64,000 nt of DNA from Lachnospiraceae bacterium (GCA_029338675.1 JAQYAV010000137.1:52643-116642), one strand, 5' to 3'; numbered from the stretch's first letter, positions 16,661 to 26,482 are shown. Notes: a model not told the origin generated them from the letters alone. Made by a program: numbers and translations.

Positions 16661-17023
16661 ATGGCTAAAAGTATACTTATTTGTGATGACGCAGCATTTA
16701 TGAGAATGATGATTAGAGATATTTTAGTTAAGAATGGATATAACGTTGCTGGCGAAGCAGAAAATGGAGTTAGGGCAGTTGAAAAGTATGCTGAGCTTAA
16801 ACCTGACTTAGTTCTTATGGATATTACTATGCCTGAAATGGATGGTATTGAAGCTTTGAAGAAGATTAAAGCGGCAGATCCTAATGCAAATGTTGTTATG
16901 TGTTCGGCAATGGGGCAACAAGCAATGGTTATTGAGTCTATTCAATCAGGTGCAAGAGACTTTATTGTAAAGCCTTTCCAACCAGATAGAGTTTTGGAGG
17001 CTGTAAAGAAAGCAGTAGATTAA
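16661..17023 (+). CDS. cheY: Chemotaxis response regulator CheY
   Basis: A single-domain, 120-residue receiver. The acidic pair is in ILICDDAAFMR, the phosphoacceptor is D54 in LVLMDITMPEMDG, and the conserved Thr/Ser and Lys positions fall in VVMCSAMGQ and FIVKPFQ. It lies between fliY and fliO, the usual clostridial place. Phosphorylated CheY binds FliM and FliY to control rotation. AAGGAG (16648-16653) precedes ATG 16661. Confidence 0.96.
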   Translation: MAKSILICDDAAFMRMMIRDILVKNGYNVAGEAENGVRAVEKYAELKPDLVLMDITMPEMDGIEALKKIKAADPNANVVMCSAMGQQAMVIESIQSGARDFIVKPFQPDRVLEAVKKAVD

Positions 17024-17024
17024 T

Positions 17025-17447
17025 ATGAGTATTTTTTTGATGGTAAAACGAGGAACATTTGATTCTTTTCTTAATATTGTTTCTCTAGTGCTTATTTTTG
17101 TCGTGATACTTTTTCTGGCTTATATTACTGCAAAAATAGCAGCAAAATATCAGGGGAATATTAATAGTAAGTCTAATATGAAGATAATTGAATCAATTAG
17201 AGTTGGTGGAAATAAATATCTTTCTATTGTTAAGATAGGCGATGATTATTATGCAATAGGAGTAGGAAAGGATGAAATTACTTTAATTGATAAATTAGAT
17301 AGTAATAATGTGGATACATCTTTTTATGATAAAAATGTTAATCAGGGAATTGAATTTAAGGAATTATTTTCAAATATTAGAAGACAACATGATAAAAAAA
17401 AGGTTGAAACATATAATGATAAGACTGATTTAGATAAGCAAAAATAA
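17025..17447 (+). CDS. fliO: Flagellar export apparatus protein FliO
   Basis: The 140-residue protein has a single membrane helix (FLNIVSLVLIFVVILFLAYI) and a small cytoplasmic domain (MKIIESIRVGGNKYLSIVKI; YYAIGVGKDEITLID), which is the FliO/FliZ pattern. It is directly followed by fliP. FliO helps assemble the FliP-FliR export gate. It begins only one base after the cheY stop with no clear ribosome site, so translation is probably coupled. A downstream start at the in-frame ATG 17040 is possible. Confidence 0.85.
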   Translation: MSIFLMVKRGTFDSFLNIVSLVLIFVVILFLAYITAKIAAKYQGNINSKSNMKIIESIRVGGNKYLSIVKIGDDYYAIGVGKDEITLIDKLDSNNVDTSFYDKNVNQGIEFKELFSNIRRQHDKKKVETYNDKTDLDKQK

Positions 17448-17472
17448 TATATTGATTAGAGTGGGTAGTAAA

Positions 17473-18297
17473 ATGAAATATAGAAAATTACGTAAGATAT
17501 TATTGCTTTTTACATTTGTATTTTCTATGGTTCTTTTATTTTCAAGTACTAATGCATATGCATCAGGTGTTACTCCAGGTACTGTAGGAGAAGAAGGCGT
17601 TGGAACACAGGATCCTGATTCGGGATACTCTGTTGGTTTGACACTTAATTCTAATTCTGAGGAAACTGCCTTGTCTGGAACAATTCAGATGTTATTAGTA
17701 ATTACTGTGATTTCTTTAGCTCCATCAATATTAGTTATGGTGACATCTTTTACGAGAATTATTGTTGTTTTACACTTTGTCAGAACAGCAATTGGTACTC
17801 AATCGTCACCTCCAAATAACGTATTGATAGGGCTCTCGTTATTTTTAACGTTATTTATTATGAGTCCAGTTATGGCTAATATAAAAACAAATGCAATTGA
17901 TCCTCTGAGTGCTCATGAGATTACACAAGAGGAGGCACTTGAAAGAGGAATAGAACCTATTAGAGAGTTTATGCTTAAGCAAGTTAGGCAAGATGATTTA
18001 AGATTGTTCATGGATATTGCAAAAATTGATACAGTGGATGATGTTAAAGAAATCCCAACAACTGTAATAATACCGGCTTTTATTATTAGCGAATTAAGAG
18101 CTGCTTTTATTATTGGATTTTTAATTTACATACCTTTTATTGTTATTGATATGGTTGTATCGTCTGTACTAATGTCACTTGGTATGATGATGCTTCCACC
18201 AACTACAATAGCAATGCCATTTAAGATTTTATTGTTTATTTTGGCAGATGGGTGGAATTTAATAATTGGTCAATTGGTTAATTCATTTAATTTATGA
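17473..18297 (+). CDS. fliP: Flagellar export gate protein FliP
   Basis: FliP is a core channel subunit of the type III export gate. The protein has an N-terminal signal sequence (LLLFTFVFSMVLLFSSTNAYA) and the conserved membrane segments LVMVTSFTRIIVVLHFVR, NNVLIGLSLFLTLFIMSP and VSSVLMSLGMMMLPPTTIA. The ATG at 17473 is preferred (GAGTGGG upstream, start of a proper signal peptide); a TTG at 17452 would add seven residues. The order fliO-fliP-fliQ-fliR-flhB-flhA is complete. Confidence 0.93.
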   Translation: MKYRKLRKILLLFTFVFSMVLLFSSTNAYASGVTPGTVGEEGVGTQDPDSGYSVGLTLNSNSEETALSGTIQMLLVITVISLAPSILVMVTSFTRIIVVLHFVRTAIGTQSSPPNNVLIGLSLFLTLFIMSPVMANIKTNAIDPLSAHEITQEEALERGIEPIREFMLKQVRQDDLRLFMDIAKIDTVDDVKEIPTTVIIPAFIISELRAAFIIGFLIYIPFIVIDMVVSSVLMSLGMMMLPPTTIAMPFKILLFILADGWNLIIGQLVNSFNL

Positions 18298-18318
18298 CGA
18301 TTATGGAGGTACAGATAA

Positions 18319-18588
18319 TTGGATGTAACAGATATTCTTGTTGTTGCAAGTGAAGCCATATGGTTAATTATAAAATGTAGCATGCCAGTATTGATATCAT
18401 CTCTTGTCGTCGGTTTAATAATTAGTATTTTTCAAACTGTTACATCAATACAAGAACAAACTTTAACCTTTGTACCAAAGTTGTTGGTTGTTTTTTTGGT
18501 ATTGATATTAAGTGGTAATTGGATATTAACAAACATAGTCACGTTTATTAAAGATATATGTGAAAGATTTGGAGATTTTGTGAGGTAA
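18319..18588 (+). CDS. fliQ: Flagellar export gate protein FliQ
   Basis: An 89-residue protein with two membrane helices (PVLISSLVVGLIISIFQTV and PKLLVVFLVLILSGNWIL) and the conserved TSIQEQTLTFVPK loop between them. It starts at TTG 18319 after GGAGGT (18305-18310). Length and order match FliQ exactly. Confidence 0.95.
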   Translation: MDVTDILVVASEAIWLIIKCSMPVLISSLVVGLIISIFQTVTSIQEQTLTFVPKLLVVFLVLILSGNWILTNIVTFIKDICERFGDFVR

Positions 18589-18594
18589 GATACT

Positions 18595-19368
18595 ATGAAT
18601 TTGACTTTTGCAACTGTAATTCTCGAGTCTTTTTTATTAGTATTTGTACGTGTGGCAGGTTTTGCAGCTGTTGCACCATTGTTTGGACATAAGAGTATAT
18701 ATCCTAGACTTAGAGTTTTTATTGCTTTATGTATATCCCTATGTATATATCCTGTTGTTGAAATAGCGTTACCTGAATATAATACAGTTTTAGATTATTC
18801 TATTATATTTATAAAAGAAATTTTAGTGGGGATATCTATTGGTTTTGTCTCTAAAATTATAATGGAAATAATAAATATGGCTGGCGAACTTATTGATAGA
18901 GAGATTGGGTTTACAATGGCAACTAATTTTGATCCATCGACTGGAGGGATGGTTACTATCTCTGCAGAGCTGTATGATAAATTAGTATATGTTGTTGTTG
19001 TAATTACCAATCTACATTTTTTTATACTAAGAGCAATTGCAAGGAGCTTTGAAGCTGTTCCGGTTGGAATTGTTCAAATAAAAGAAGCTACTATGTATTC
19101 TACAATTATTTCTATATTAGGAGAGTATTTTGCAATAGGCTTTAGGATAGCAATGCCTATTTTTCTTGGAGCATGTATACTTAATGTTATTTTAGGTATA
19201 TTGACCAAGAGTTCTCCTCAGATGAATATGTTTTCGATTGGAATGCAATTAAAGGTTATAATGGGTTTGTTTGTTTTGACAATAGCTATATTGTATGTTC
19301 CTAATATTGCAAATATGTTAATGGAAAAAGTTCGTAGTGTATTAGATAGTTATCTTGGAGGCTTATAA
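18595..19368 (+). CDS. fliR: Flagellar export gate protein FliR
   Basis: A 257-residue membrane protein with about six helices. Conserved parts include VRVAGFAAVAPLFGHKSI near the N-terminus, AGELIDREIGFTMATNFDPS in the central loop and GILTKSSPQMNMFSIGMQLK near the end. FliR completes the FliP5Q4R1 gate. It begins 6 bases after fliQ and ends 2 bases before flhB. Confidence 0.95.
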   Translation: MNLTFATVILESFLLVFVRVAGFAAVAPLFGHKSIYPRLRVFIALCISLCIYPVVEIALPEYNTVLDYSIIFIKEILVGISIGFVSKIIMEIINMAGELIDREIGFTMATNFDPSTGGMVTISAELYDKLVYVVVVITNLHFFILRAIARSFEAVPVGIVQIKEATMYSTIISILGEYFAIGFRIAMPIFLGACILNVILGILTKSSPQMNMFSIGMQLKVIMGLFVLTIAILYVPNIANMLMEKVRSVLDSYLGGL

Positions 19369-19370
19369 TT

Positions 19371-20492
19371 GTGCAGGATGTAACACATGTGCTAATTAAA
19401 TATAATCTTCAATTTTTTGCTAATGATGATGGTGGAGAAAAAACTGAAGAGCCAACTGCAAAAAAAATAGAAGATTCAAGAAAAGAGGGACAGGTAGCAA
19501 AAAGTAAAGAAATATCAAATGTTGGCTCTTTGATTGTTTTGTTTTTGTGCCTGAAATTATTTGTAGGATATATTTCAAGAAAGTTGTTAGGTTCCTTTAA
19601 TCAGTTTTGGAGAGAGGCTGGTTACTACGCTAATTCTACATTTGATATTGTTGAAGCTGGAAATGTGTTACTTGAGATGATTAAATATATTATTTTGACA
19701 TGTTTACCATTTTTGATTTTTTCCTTTGTATTTGCTTTTGGATTACAGGTTGCTCAGTTTAAATGGATGGTTACATCTAAACCGCTAAAACCTAAATTTA
19801 GCAAATTAAGTCCGTTAAAGGGAATGAAACGTTTGTTTTCAAAAGATTCAATTTTTGAACTCTTGCTTTCGTTAGCCAAGATAACTATATTTTGCGCTGT
19901 TTGTTATTCTGTGATTAAGGATAATATAGGCTTGATTTATTCCTCGTATGAATATTCCATATATAATTGCTTGGCAATTTTATTTGATGTGATTATGTCG
20001 CTAGGAATTAAGATTTGTCTTGTGTATATGGTCATTGCGTTAGCAGATTATATGGTAAAGAAATTCAAACAAAAAAAAGATTTGAGAATGTCTAAACAGG
20101 AAGTTAAGGATGAATATAAAAATCAAGAAGGAGATCCCAAAATTAAGGCTCAACAAAAGCAAAGAATGATGCAAGCTTCTAGAAGAAGAATGATGCAAAG
20201 CATTCCAGATGCAGATGTTGTTATAACTAATCCTACGCATTATGCGGTTGTTTTGAAATATGACAATACTACTGGTCAGGCACCTGTTGTAGTTGCAAAG
20301 GGAGCAGATTATCTTGCTCAAAAAATCAAAGAAATTGCCAAAGAAAATGATGTTGAAATTGTAGAAAATAAACCTTTGGCAAGGATGTTATATTCCAATG
20401 TAGATGTTGGAAATGAAATACCTGCAGAGCTTTATCAGTCTGTTGCAGAAGTATTAGCGTATGTTTATAGAATAAAGAATAAAGTAAGCTAG
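19371..20492 (+). CDS. flhB: Flagellar export switch protein FlhB
   Basis: FlhB sets export specificity and is cleaved at its own NPTH site, present here in VVITNPTHYAVVLKY. The N-terminal part has the amphipathic EKTEEPTAKKIEDSRKEGQV segment followed by four membrane helices; the C-terminal cytoplasmic domain starts near KKFKQKKDLRMSKQEVKDEY. Start is GTG 19371, whose ribosome site TTGGAGG lies inside the end of fliR. The 373-residue length is normal. Confidence 0.96.
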   Translation: MQDVTHVLIKYNLQFFANDDGGEKTEEPTAKKIEDSRKEGQVAKSKEISNVGSLIVLFLCLKLFVGYISRKLLGSFNQFWREAGYYANSTFDIVEAGNVLLEMIKYIILTCLPFLIFSFVFAFGLQVAQFKWMVTSKPLKPKFSKLSPLKGMKRLFSKDSIFELLLSLAKITIFCAVCYSVIKDNIGLIYSSYEYSIYNCLAILFDVIMSLGIKICLVYMVIALADYMVKKFKQKKDLRMSKQEVKDEYKNQEGDPKIKAQQKQRMMQASRRRMMQSIPDADVVITNPTHYAVVLKYDNTTGQAPVVVAKGADYLAQKIKEIAKENDVEIVENKPLARMLYSNVDVGNEIPAELYQSVAEVLAYVYRIKNKVS

Positions 20493-20508
20493 AAGGGAGG
20501 AGTAAGTA

Positions 20509-22548
20509 ATGAGAAAAAATGATGTATTTCTTGGTGTATATTTGTTGGCTGCAATTATTTTTCTCATAATACCTATCCCTCCTGTTTTGTTGGATATATT
20601 GATATTGTTTAATATTTCAATGTCGCTAGTTATTGTTTTTAACTGTTTATTTGCGAAGGAAACACTTAATATGTCTGGATTCCCAACGCTTTTGTTATTC
20701 ACAACAGTGTTTAGAATTTCTCTTAATGTTTCATCCACAAAACTTATATTATCAACTGGTGATCCTGGTCAGGTTGTTCAAGTGTTTGGTTCTTTTGTTG
20801 GTGGTGGCAATTTAGTTATTGGCGCAATTGTTTTTATTGTGCTTATTATTGTTCAGATGATGGTAATCAATAAAGGTTCAGAAAGAGTATCTGAAGTAAC
20901 AGCAAGATTTACTCTTGATGCAATGCCAGGTAAACAGATGGCTATTGATGCAGATTTAAGTGCAGGTGCTATTACTGATAAAGAAGCAATTGTAAGAAGA
21001 CAGAAGATTCAAGAAGAATCAGCATTCTTTGGAGCCATGGATGGTGCCTCGAAGTACGTAAAAGGAGATGCTACTGCAGGATTAATTATAACAATTATTA
21101 ATATTGTTGGTGGTCTTGTGATTGGTATGACCAGTATGGGGCTTGGGTTAAATGAAGCTTTAAGTAAATTTACCATCCTTACAATTGGTGATGGGCTTGT
21201 TTCACAGATTCCTTCTATGATGATTTCATTATCAACTGGTATTCTTGTTACTAAAGCATCAAAGGAAGAAAATATCGGAGATATTTTAGTTGGACAGCTA
21301 TTTAGTATTCCAAAGGTTTTATTACTTGTTGGTATCACTATGATTACTCTTGGTACACTTACGCCTCTTAGTTTTGTATTTTGTGGTGGATATGGAATAT
21401 TATTTATTATTCTTTCGTTTGCTATAAAGGGAAATGCTGATGAAGAGGCAATTAGAAGTGAGGTTGATGAAGAAGAGGTTCAGGCCGATGAAGTAAGAAG
21501 ACATGAAAATGTTAACTCATTACTTCAGGTTGATCCTATTGAATTAGAGTTTGGCTATGGTATAATACCATTAGCAGATGTAAATCAAGGTGGAGATTTA
21601 TTAGATAGAGTTGTTATGATTAGAAGACAAATTGCTCTTGAACTTGGTGCTGTGGTTCCAATTATTCGACTTAGAGATAATATTCAGCTTAATCCTAATC
21701 AGTATATAATTAAAATAAAAGGTATTCAGGTTAGTGAAGGAGAAATTCTTTTTGATCACTATATGGCTATGAATCCTGGTTATGTTGAAGATGAGATTAC
21801 GGGAATACCAACATTTGAACCTGCATTTCATTTAGAAGCAATGTGGATTACTGAATCTCAAAGAGAAAGAGCTGAGTCGCTTGGATATACAGTTGTAGAT
21901 CCACCGTCAATAATAGCAACTCATTTAACAGAGGTAATTAAATCATACCTTGATGAATTATTAACAAGACAAGATGTTCAGAACTTAATTGATAACATAA
22001 AAGACAACAATAAGACTCTTGTTGATGAGTTAGTTCCTAAGCTTCTTAGTGTTGGTGATATTCAAAAGGTTCTTCAAAATCTTCTTAAGGAAGGCATTTC
22101 TATTAGAGATTTGGTTACAATTTTTGAAACATTGGCAGATTATGCTGTCTCGTCGAGAGATACAGATATATTGACAGAATATGTTAGACAAAATTTAAAA
22201 CGAGCAATATCTAATAAATATTTTACAGAAAAAATGACTTCGGTTGTAACACTTGATCCGAAGATTGAACAAATGATTATGAATTCAATTAAGCAAACAG
22301 AACAAGGTGCATTTATTTCATTAGATCCTGCTGTTACAAAAGATATTTTGAAAGCAACAGAGATTGAAATTCAAAAATTGGAGGATAAAGGACTAGCTCC
22401 TATAATTATTACTTCTCCAATAGTAAGAATGTATTATAAGAAACTTACAAGCGAGTATTTTAAGGACTTGATAGTTATTTCTTATAACGAAATTGATTCT
22501 GATATTGAATTAAAGTCTGTGGGAGTGGTAACGATAAATGATAATTAA
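20509..22548 (+). CDS. flhA: Flagellar export gate protein FlhA
   Basis: A 679-residue protein with about eight N-terminal membrane helices and a large cytoplasmic domain. The conserved FHIPEP-type loop is visible around RFTLDAMPGKQMAIDADLSA and GAMDGASKYVKGDATAGLII. The C-terminal domain includes WITESQRERAESLGYTVVDP and the region that binds substrate-chaperone complexes. GGGAGGAG precedes ATG 20509. It overlaps flhF by 11 bases. Confidence 0.96.
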   Translation: MRKNDVFLGVYLLAAIIFLIIPIPPVLLDILILFNISMSLVIVFNCLFAKETLNMSGFPTLLLFTTVFRISLNVSSTKLILSTGDPGQVVQVFGSFVGGGNLVIGAIVFIVLIIVQMMVINKGSERVSEVTARFTLDAMPGKQMAIDADLSAGAITDKEAIVRRQKIQEESAFFGAMDGASKYVKGDATAGLIITIINIVGGLVIGMTSMGLGLNEALSKFTILTIGDGLVSQIPSMMISLSTGILVTKASKEENIGDILVGQLFSIPKVLLLVGITMITLGTLTPLSFVFCGGYGILFIILSFAIKGNADEEAIRSEVDEEEVQADEVRRHENVNSLLQVDPIELEFGYGIIPLADVNQGGDLLDRVVMIRRQIALELGAVVPIIRLRDNIQLNPNQYIIKIKGIQVSEGEILFDHYMAMNPGYVEDEITGIPTFEPAFHLEAMWITESQRERAESLGYTVVDPPSIIATHLTEVIKSYLDELLTRQDVQNLIDNIKDNNKTLVDELVPKLLSVGDIQKVLQNLLKEGISIRDLVTIFETLADYAVSSRDTDILTEYVRQNLKRAISNKYFTEKMTSVVTLDPKIEQMIMNSIKQTEQGAFISLDPAVTKDILKATEIEIQKLEDKGLAPIIITSPIVRMYYKKLTSEYFKDLIVISYNEIDSDIELKSVGVVTINDN

Positions 22549-23827
22549 TAAATTTAAGGCGAAAACTGAAAAAGAAGCTCTTGAGATGGCTAAAGAAGAA
22601 TTGGGTGATGGTGCCATAGTGCTTAATGTTAAAAATATTAAGCCTAGAGGATTAATGAAATTATTCAAAAAGCCAATAGTAGAATTAACAGCAGCAATTG
22701 ATGATTATGTTCCAGGTTCTGAAAGTAGTAATAAGACTTCTTCTATGTTAAATGGAACAGAAAAGAGCAATAAAGCAGAGAATGTAACTAAAAAGACTGC
22801 TGATAAGGAAAGTGAAGATAATAAATACTCCTTCGAAAAGGCGGCAAAAGAAATTGCTGGTGATTATTCGGAGGAAGCACAAAGTGCAATTGAAGAGCGA
22901 ATAAATAATATTGCTAGATTGCTTGAACAACAGATTAATATTCCTCAATCAACTAAAGAAAATGTTAAGCCAGATAAGGAAGATGTTGTCCAGAAGAAAG
23001 ATGACGATATTACTAAAAAAGAAGATATAACAGAAAAGAAAAGTCGCGTAATTTCATTGATATATGACAAACTCGTTGAAAATGAAGTTAGTGAGAAGTA
23101 TGCACAAGCAGTTGTAAGCGAGCTTAATTATGATGAAAACAAGGCTCCTATTGATAATGCTTTAGCAAGTGTATATCAGAAGATAGTTCTTAAATTAGGA
23201 AAGATAGAACCATTAAAATATTCTGATAAGAAACCTAAGGTTGTATTTTTTGTGGGTAATACTGGTGTAGGAAAAACAACAACTATGGCAAAGCTTGCTT
23301 CAAAATGTATATTAGAAGAAAAAAAACGAGTTGCTCTTATATCTGTTGATACATATAGAATTGCGGCGATTGAACAAACAAAAACCTATGCAAGTATTTT
23401 AGGGGCTCCAATGGAGGTTGTATATTCTCCAGAGGAGATGGTAAGTTGTGTTGACAAATATAAAGATTTTGATGCTATTTTAGTTGATACAGCAGGAAGA
23501 TCTCATAAAAACCAAGAACAAAAAAATGATTTGAAAGAAATAATAGATTCAGTAAGTGATTGCGAAAAAGAAATTTATTTAGTTGTCAGTGCAACAGTTA
23601 AATATTCAGATTTACTTAATATAGCCAAATCATATGATGATATGTTTGATTACAAGCTAATTTTTACAAAACTAGATGAAACAAGTGGACTTGGTTGTAT
23701 ATTAAACTTAAAATTAGATATGGATAAGAGTTTGTCTTATGTTACGTTTGGACAGAATGTGCCTGAAGACATGAGTGTATTGAATCCTCAAAGTATAGCT
23801 AAAAAGCTATTGGGAGGTGGAGTATAA
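22538..23827 (+). CDS. flhF: Flagellar biosynthesis GTPase FlhF
   Basis: An SRP-type GTPase that sets flagellar position and number. The N-terminus (MIINKFKAKTEKEALEMAKE) is typical of FlhF, followed by a charged, variable B-domain. The NG domain has P-loop GNTGVGKTTTMAKLA, then VDTYRIAAIEQTKTYA, DTAGRSHKNQEQ and TKLDETSGLG. The start lies within the end of flhA, showing coupling. It works with FlhG, which follows with a shared single base. Confidence 0.96.
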   Translation: MIINKFKAKTEKEALEMAKEELGDGAIVLNVKNIKPRGLMKLFKKPIVELTAAIDDYVPGSESSNKTSSMLNGTEKSNKAENVTKKTADKESEDNKYSFEKAAKEIAGDYSEEAQSAIEERINNIARLLEQQINIPQSTKENVKPDKEDVVQKKDDDITKKEDITEKKSRVISLIYDKLVENEVSEKYAQAVVSELNYDENKAPIDNALASVYQKIVLKLGKIEPLKYSDKKPKVVFFVGNTGVGKTTTMAKLASKCILEEKKRVALISVDTYRIAAIEQTKTYASILGAPMEVVYSPEEMVSCVDKYKDFDAILVDTAGRSHKNQEQKNDLKEIIDSVSDCEKEIYLVVSATVKYSDLLNIAKSYDDMFDYKLIFTKLDETSGLGCILNLKLDMDKSLSYVTFGQNVPEDMSVLNPQSIAKKLLGGGV

Positions 23828-24708
23828 TGGACCAGGCAACTAAACTAAGACAAATGGTAAAAGCAAATGACTATAAAACAAATGCAAGAGTTATTGCTGT
23901 TACAAGTGGAAAAGGTGGCGTTGGGAAAACCACACTAGCTGTTAATCTTGCAATTGAGCTTTCAAAAAAAGGAAAGAGAGTAGTTATTTTTGATGCAGAT
24001 TTTGGTTTGGCAAATGTTGAAGTAATGCTTGGTATCAGACCTGGTTTTAATTTGCTGGATTTAATTAGATATAATAAAAGTATTGATGAAATTATTACTA
24101 CTGGGCCGAACAAAATAGGTTTTATTTCAGGAGGTTCAGGTGTTTCTGAATTAGCTTCTTTGGATAAAAATAGTCTTAAAATATTGATTTCAGAAATGGC
24201 TAAATTAGATCAGATGTATGATATAGTTATTATTGATACAGGTGCTGGAATAACTGATTCAGTAATGGAATTTGTTATGGTTAGTCCAGAGGTTTTACTT
24301 GTTGTTACTCCTGAACCAACATCAATAACAGATGCATATTCCTTGTTGAAGGTTCTAAGACGAAAAGAAGATTTTAATCCATTGTATAAAACGATTAATG
24401 TCGTAACAAATAGAGTGGAAAGCGAAGAAGAAGGAAAGGAAATATATAGTAAGATACATACTGTATCATCGAAGTTTCTTAATACAAAGCTTGATTATTT
24501 AGGACCAATATATCAAGATAAAAATGCTTCAATGGCAATTATAGAGCAAAAACCTATTGTTTTAGCATACCCTAATTCCATAGCAGCAAGAAATGTATCT
24601 ATGCTAGCGTCGAAGCTTACTACAGAACAGGTTGAGGAATATAAGAAAAAAGAAGGAATAGCTAAGGTTTTTGTAGAATTTTTGCGAAGCAAAAGATTAG
24701 TTAGATAA
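23827..24708 (+). CDS. flhG: Flagellar number regulator FlhG (MinD-like ATPase)
   Basis: A 293-residue ParA/MinD-type ATPase with the deviant Walker A TSGKGGVGKTTLAVNLA, Walker B-like VVIFDADFGLANVEVML and switch segment VIIDTGAGITDSVMEF. It lacks the long N-terminal extension of MinD-unrelated ParA proteins and sits directly after flhF, which identifies it as FlhG/FleN/YlxH. FlhG stimulates the FlhF GTPase and limits flagellar number. GGGAGGTGG precedes the ATG. Confidence 0.95.
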   Translation: MDQATKLRQMVKANDYKTNARVIAVTSGKGGVGKTTLAVNLAIELSKKGKRVVIFDADFGLANVEVMLGIRPGFNLLDLIRYNKSIDEIITTGPNKIGFISGGSGVSELASLDKNSLKILISEMAKLDQMYDIVIIDTGAGITDSVMEFVMVSPEVLLVVTPEPTSITDAYSLLKVLRRKEDFNPLYKTINVVTNRVESEEEGKEIYSKIHTVSSKFLNTKLDYLGPIYQDKNASMAIIEQKPIVLAYPNSIAARNVSMLASKLTTEQVEEYKKKEGIAKVFVEFLRSKRLVR

Positions 24709-24726
24709 TACAAGGGGAAATTAGTT

Positions 24727-25434
24727 ATGGGCGTATCAATCGGTAATAAAATAGAATTAGTACAATTACAACAGGTAATACAAAATGACTCTAACAAAAA
24801 AGTATATGTTAGTAGAATATATGATATTTTACCAGATAATATGCTGCAGATTGCTATGCCAATATATGAAGGAAGAATTGTTCCTTTGGAAATTGATGAA
24901 AAGTATACGGCATGTTTTTATACAGAGTCGGGCTTAATGCAGTGTAATGTTGTTGTTACTGCTAGATATAAAAAAGGCAATTTGTTTTTTTTGGAGGTAC
25001 AACTTTTAGGCGATTTGGCAAAGGTTCAAAGAAGAGAGTTCTATCGATATAATTGTATGCTTGATGGAAAGATTAGAATAGTATCAGATGAAGAGTATGA
25101 CGCAGGTAAAAATGAAGTTGAAAATGATAAATTAGTTTGGGATTTAATTAGAATTATAGATATCAGCGGTGGTGGAGCAAAGATTATAACTAAAAAGCTT
25201 ATTGAGAAAAATGAAGTAGTGAAGGTGCTTTTTACAGTTGATATTTTAGGTGAATTAGTAACATTTGATTTGTTTGCTAGAATATTAGCGGGCGTTGCGG
25301 TTCAAGGTAGAAATGATGTTTACGAACAAAGACTTGAATTCATGAAAATTGAGCAGGAAGAACGTGATAAGATTATTAAATTCATATTTGAAAGTGAACG
25401 TATGAATAGGGCAAAGAGGGTTGGATTAAAATAA
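24727..25434 (+). CDS. PilZ-domain c-di-GMP receptor (YcgR-like flagellar brake)
   Basis: The 235-residue protein has a YcgR-N-type domain (about 1-95) and a C-terminal PilZ domain. The c-di-GMP-binding motifs are REFYR within QRREFYRYN (RxxxR) and DISGGGAKI (D/NxSxxG). Proteins of this build slow or stop the motor when c-di-GMP is high, by contacting MotA, FliG or FliM. It is placed between flhG and cheB. It gives the c-di-GMP made by the GGDEF protein of the island a plausible local target, which is inference. Confidence 0.9.
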   Translation: MGVSIGNKIELVQLQQVIQNDSNKKVYVSRIYDILPDNMLQIAMPIYEGRIVPLEIDEKYTACFYTESGLMQCNVVVTARYKKGNLFFLEVQLLGDLAKVQRREFYRYNCMLDGKIRIVSDEEYDAGKNEVENDKLVWDLIRIIDISGGGAKIITKKLIEKNEVVKVLFTVDILGELVTFDLFARILAGVAVQGRNDVYEQRLEFMKIEQEERDKIIKFIFESERMNRAKRVGLK

Positions 25435-25435
25435 A

Positions 25436-26482
25436 ATGAAAAAAATACTATTAATTGATGACTCTGCACTCATGAGAAGAAATGTTTCTGATATAATAGA
25501 GAAAACAAAGGATTATAAAGTATCATATTATGCTGTTGGTTATCAAGATGCTTTAGAGGCGCTTGAGAAACACAATGATATTTTCTTTGTGATTTGTAGC
25601 TCATATATTAATAGCTTCAATCTGGAAAAATTGTATAAAGCGGCTTCTTCTATGAGATCTGATGTCAGGTTTTTAGTATGGGGTTCGCTTAATCCGGTTA
25701 ACAATTGTAAAGGTGAGCTTAAGAATCATATGAGTTTTATTGGACCATACACTAGAGTAAGTGTATTTTGTAAGAATTTTGAATATGAATTAGTAAATGA
25801 ACTTGAGAAGTCAGATGCGAATACAAAAGCATCTCAAAATAGTCGCAAAATTGATAATAAACCTTTTCAAGAAAAGGATAATTTTACTCAAAATATAAAG
25901 ACTAGTAACAAGTTAGTTGCTATAGTTTGTTCTACAGGTGGTCCTAAAGCGTTACAGAGTGTAATAACAAAATTGCCTGCAAATCTTGCAGCACCTGTTT
26001 TAATTGTTCAACATATGCCTAAAAATTTTACAAAAGGCTTGGCTGACAGGCTTAACTCTGAAAGTGAAGTTACTGTAAAAGAAGCAGAAAATAATGAAAA
26101 AATTATTCCGGGTGTTTGTTATATTGCTCCAGGCGGTGTACATTTAGAGTATTTACGCAATCAAAATGATAACACTGTAATATATAGTGACAAGCCTGCT
26201 GTACTAGGTTTGAAGCCTTATGGAAATATAATGTTTGAAAGCTTGTGCGGTGCAAAATATGAAGAAATAGTTTGCGTTGTTCTTACAGGCATGGGTAATG
26301 ATGGAACTGAAGGAATAAAGAAACTATCTATGAAAAACAAAATATTTGTAATAGCTCAAAATGAAGAAACGTCCACAGTGTACGGTATGCCGAAGGCTAT
26401 TTATGAAAAAGGAATAGTTGATGTGGTATGTGGTATTGATGATGTGGCTGGAAATATTATTAAGAAAGTAGGGGTGATATAA
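25436..26482 (+). CDS. cheB: CheB-type chemotaxis methylesterase with degenerate receiver domain
   Basis: The C-terminal methylesterase/deamidase domain is intact: S166 in CSTGGPKA, H193 in VQHMPKNF and D289 in GMGNDGTEG form the expected triad. The N-terminal receiver-like domain starts normally (ILLIDDSALMRR), but the phosphoacceptor Asp that should sit near residue 54 is absent (IFFVICSSYINSF instead of an LD-x-x-MP motif). The conserved Lys is also not evident (HMSFIGPY). The esterase may thus act without phosphorylation or be controlled by another partner. It removes methyl groups from MCP receptors. No cheR is visible in the window. Confidence 0.9.
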   Translation: MKKILLIDDSALMRRNVSDIIEKTKDYKVSYYAVGYQDALEALEKHNDIFFVICSSYINSFNLEKLYKAASSMRSDVRFLVWGSLNPVNNCKGELKNHMSFIGPYTRVSVFCKNFEYELVNELEKSDANTKASQNSRKIDNKPFQEKDNFTQNIKTSNKLVAIVCSTGGPKALQSVITKLPANLAAPVLIVQHMPKNFTKGLADRLNSESEVTVKEAENNEKIIPGVCYIAPGGVHLEYLRNQNDNTVIYSDKPAVLGLKPYGNIMFESLCGAKYEEIVCVVLTGMGNDGTEGIKKLSMKNKIFVIAQNEETSTVYGMPKAIYEKGIVDVVCGIDDVAGNIIKKVGVI

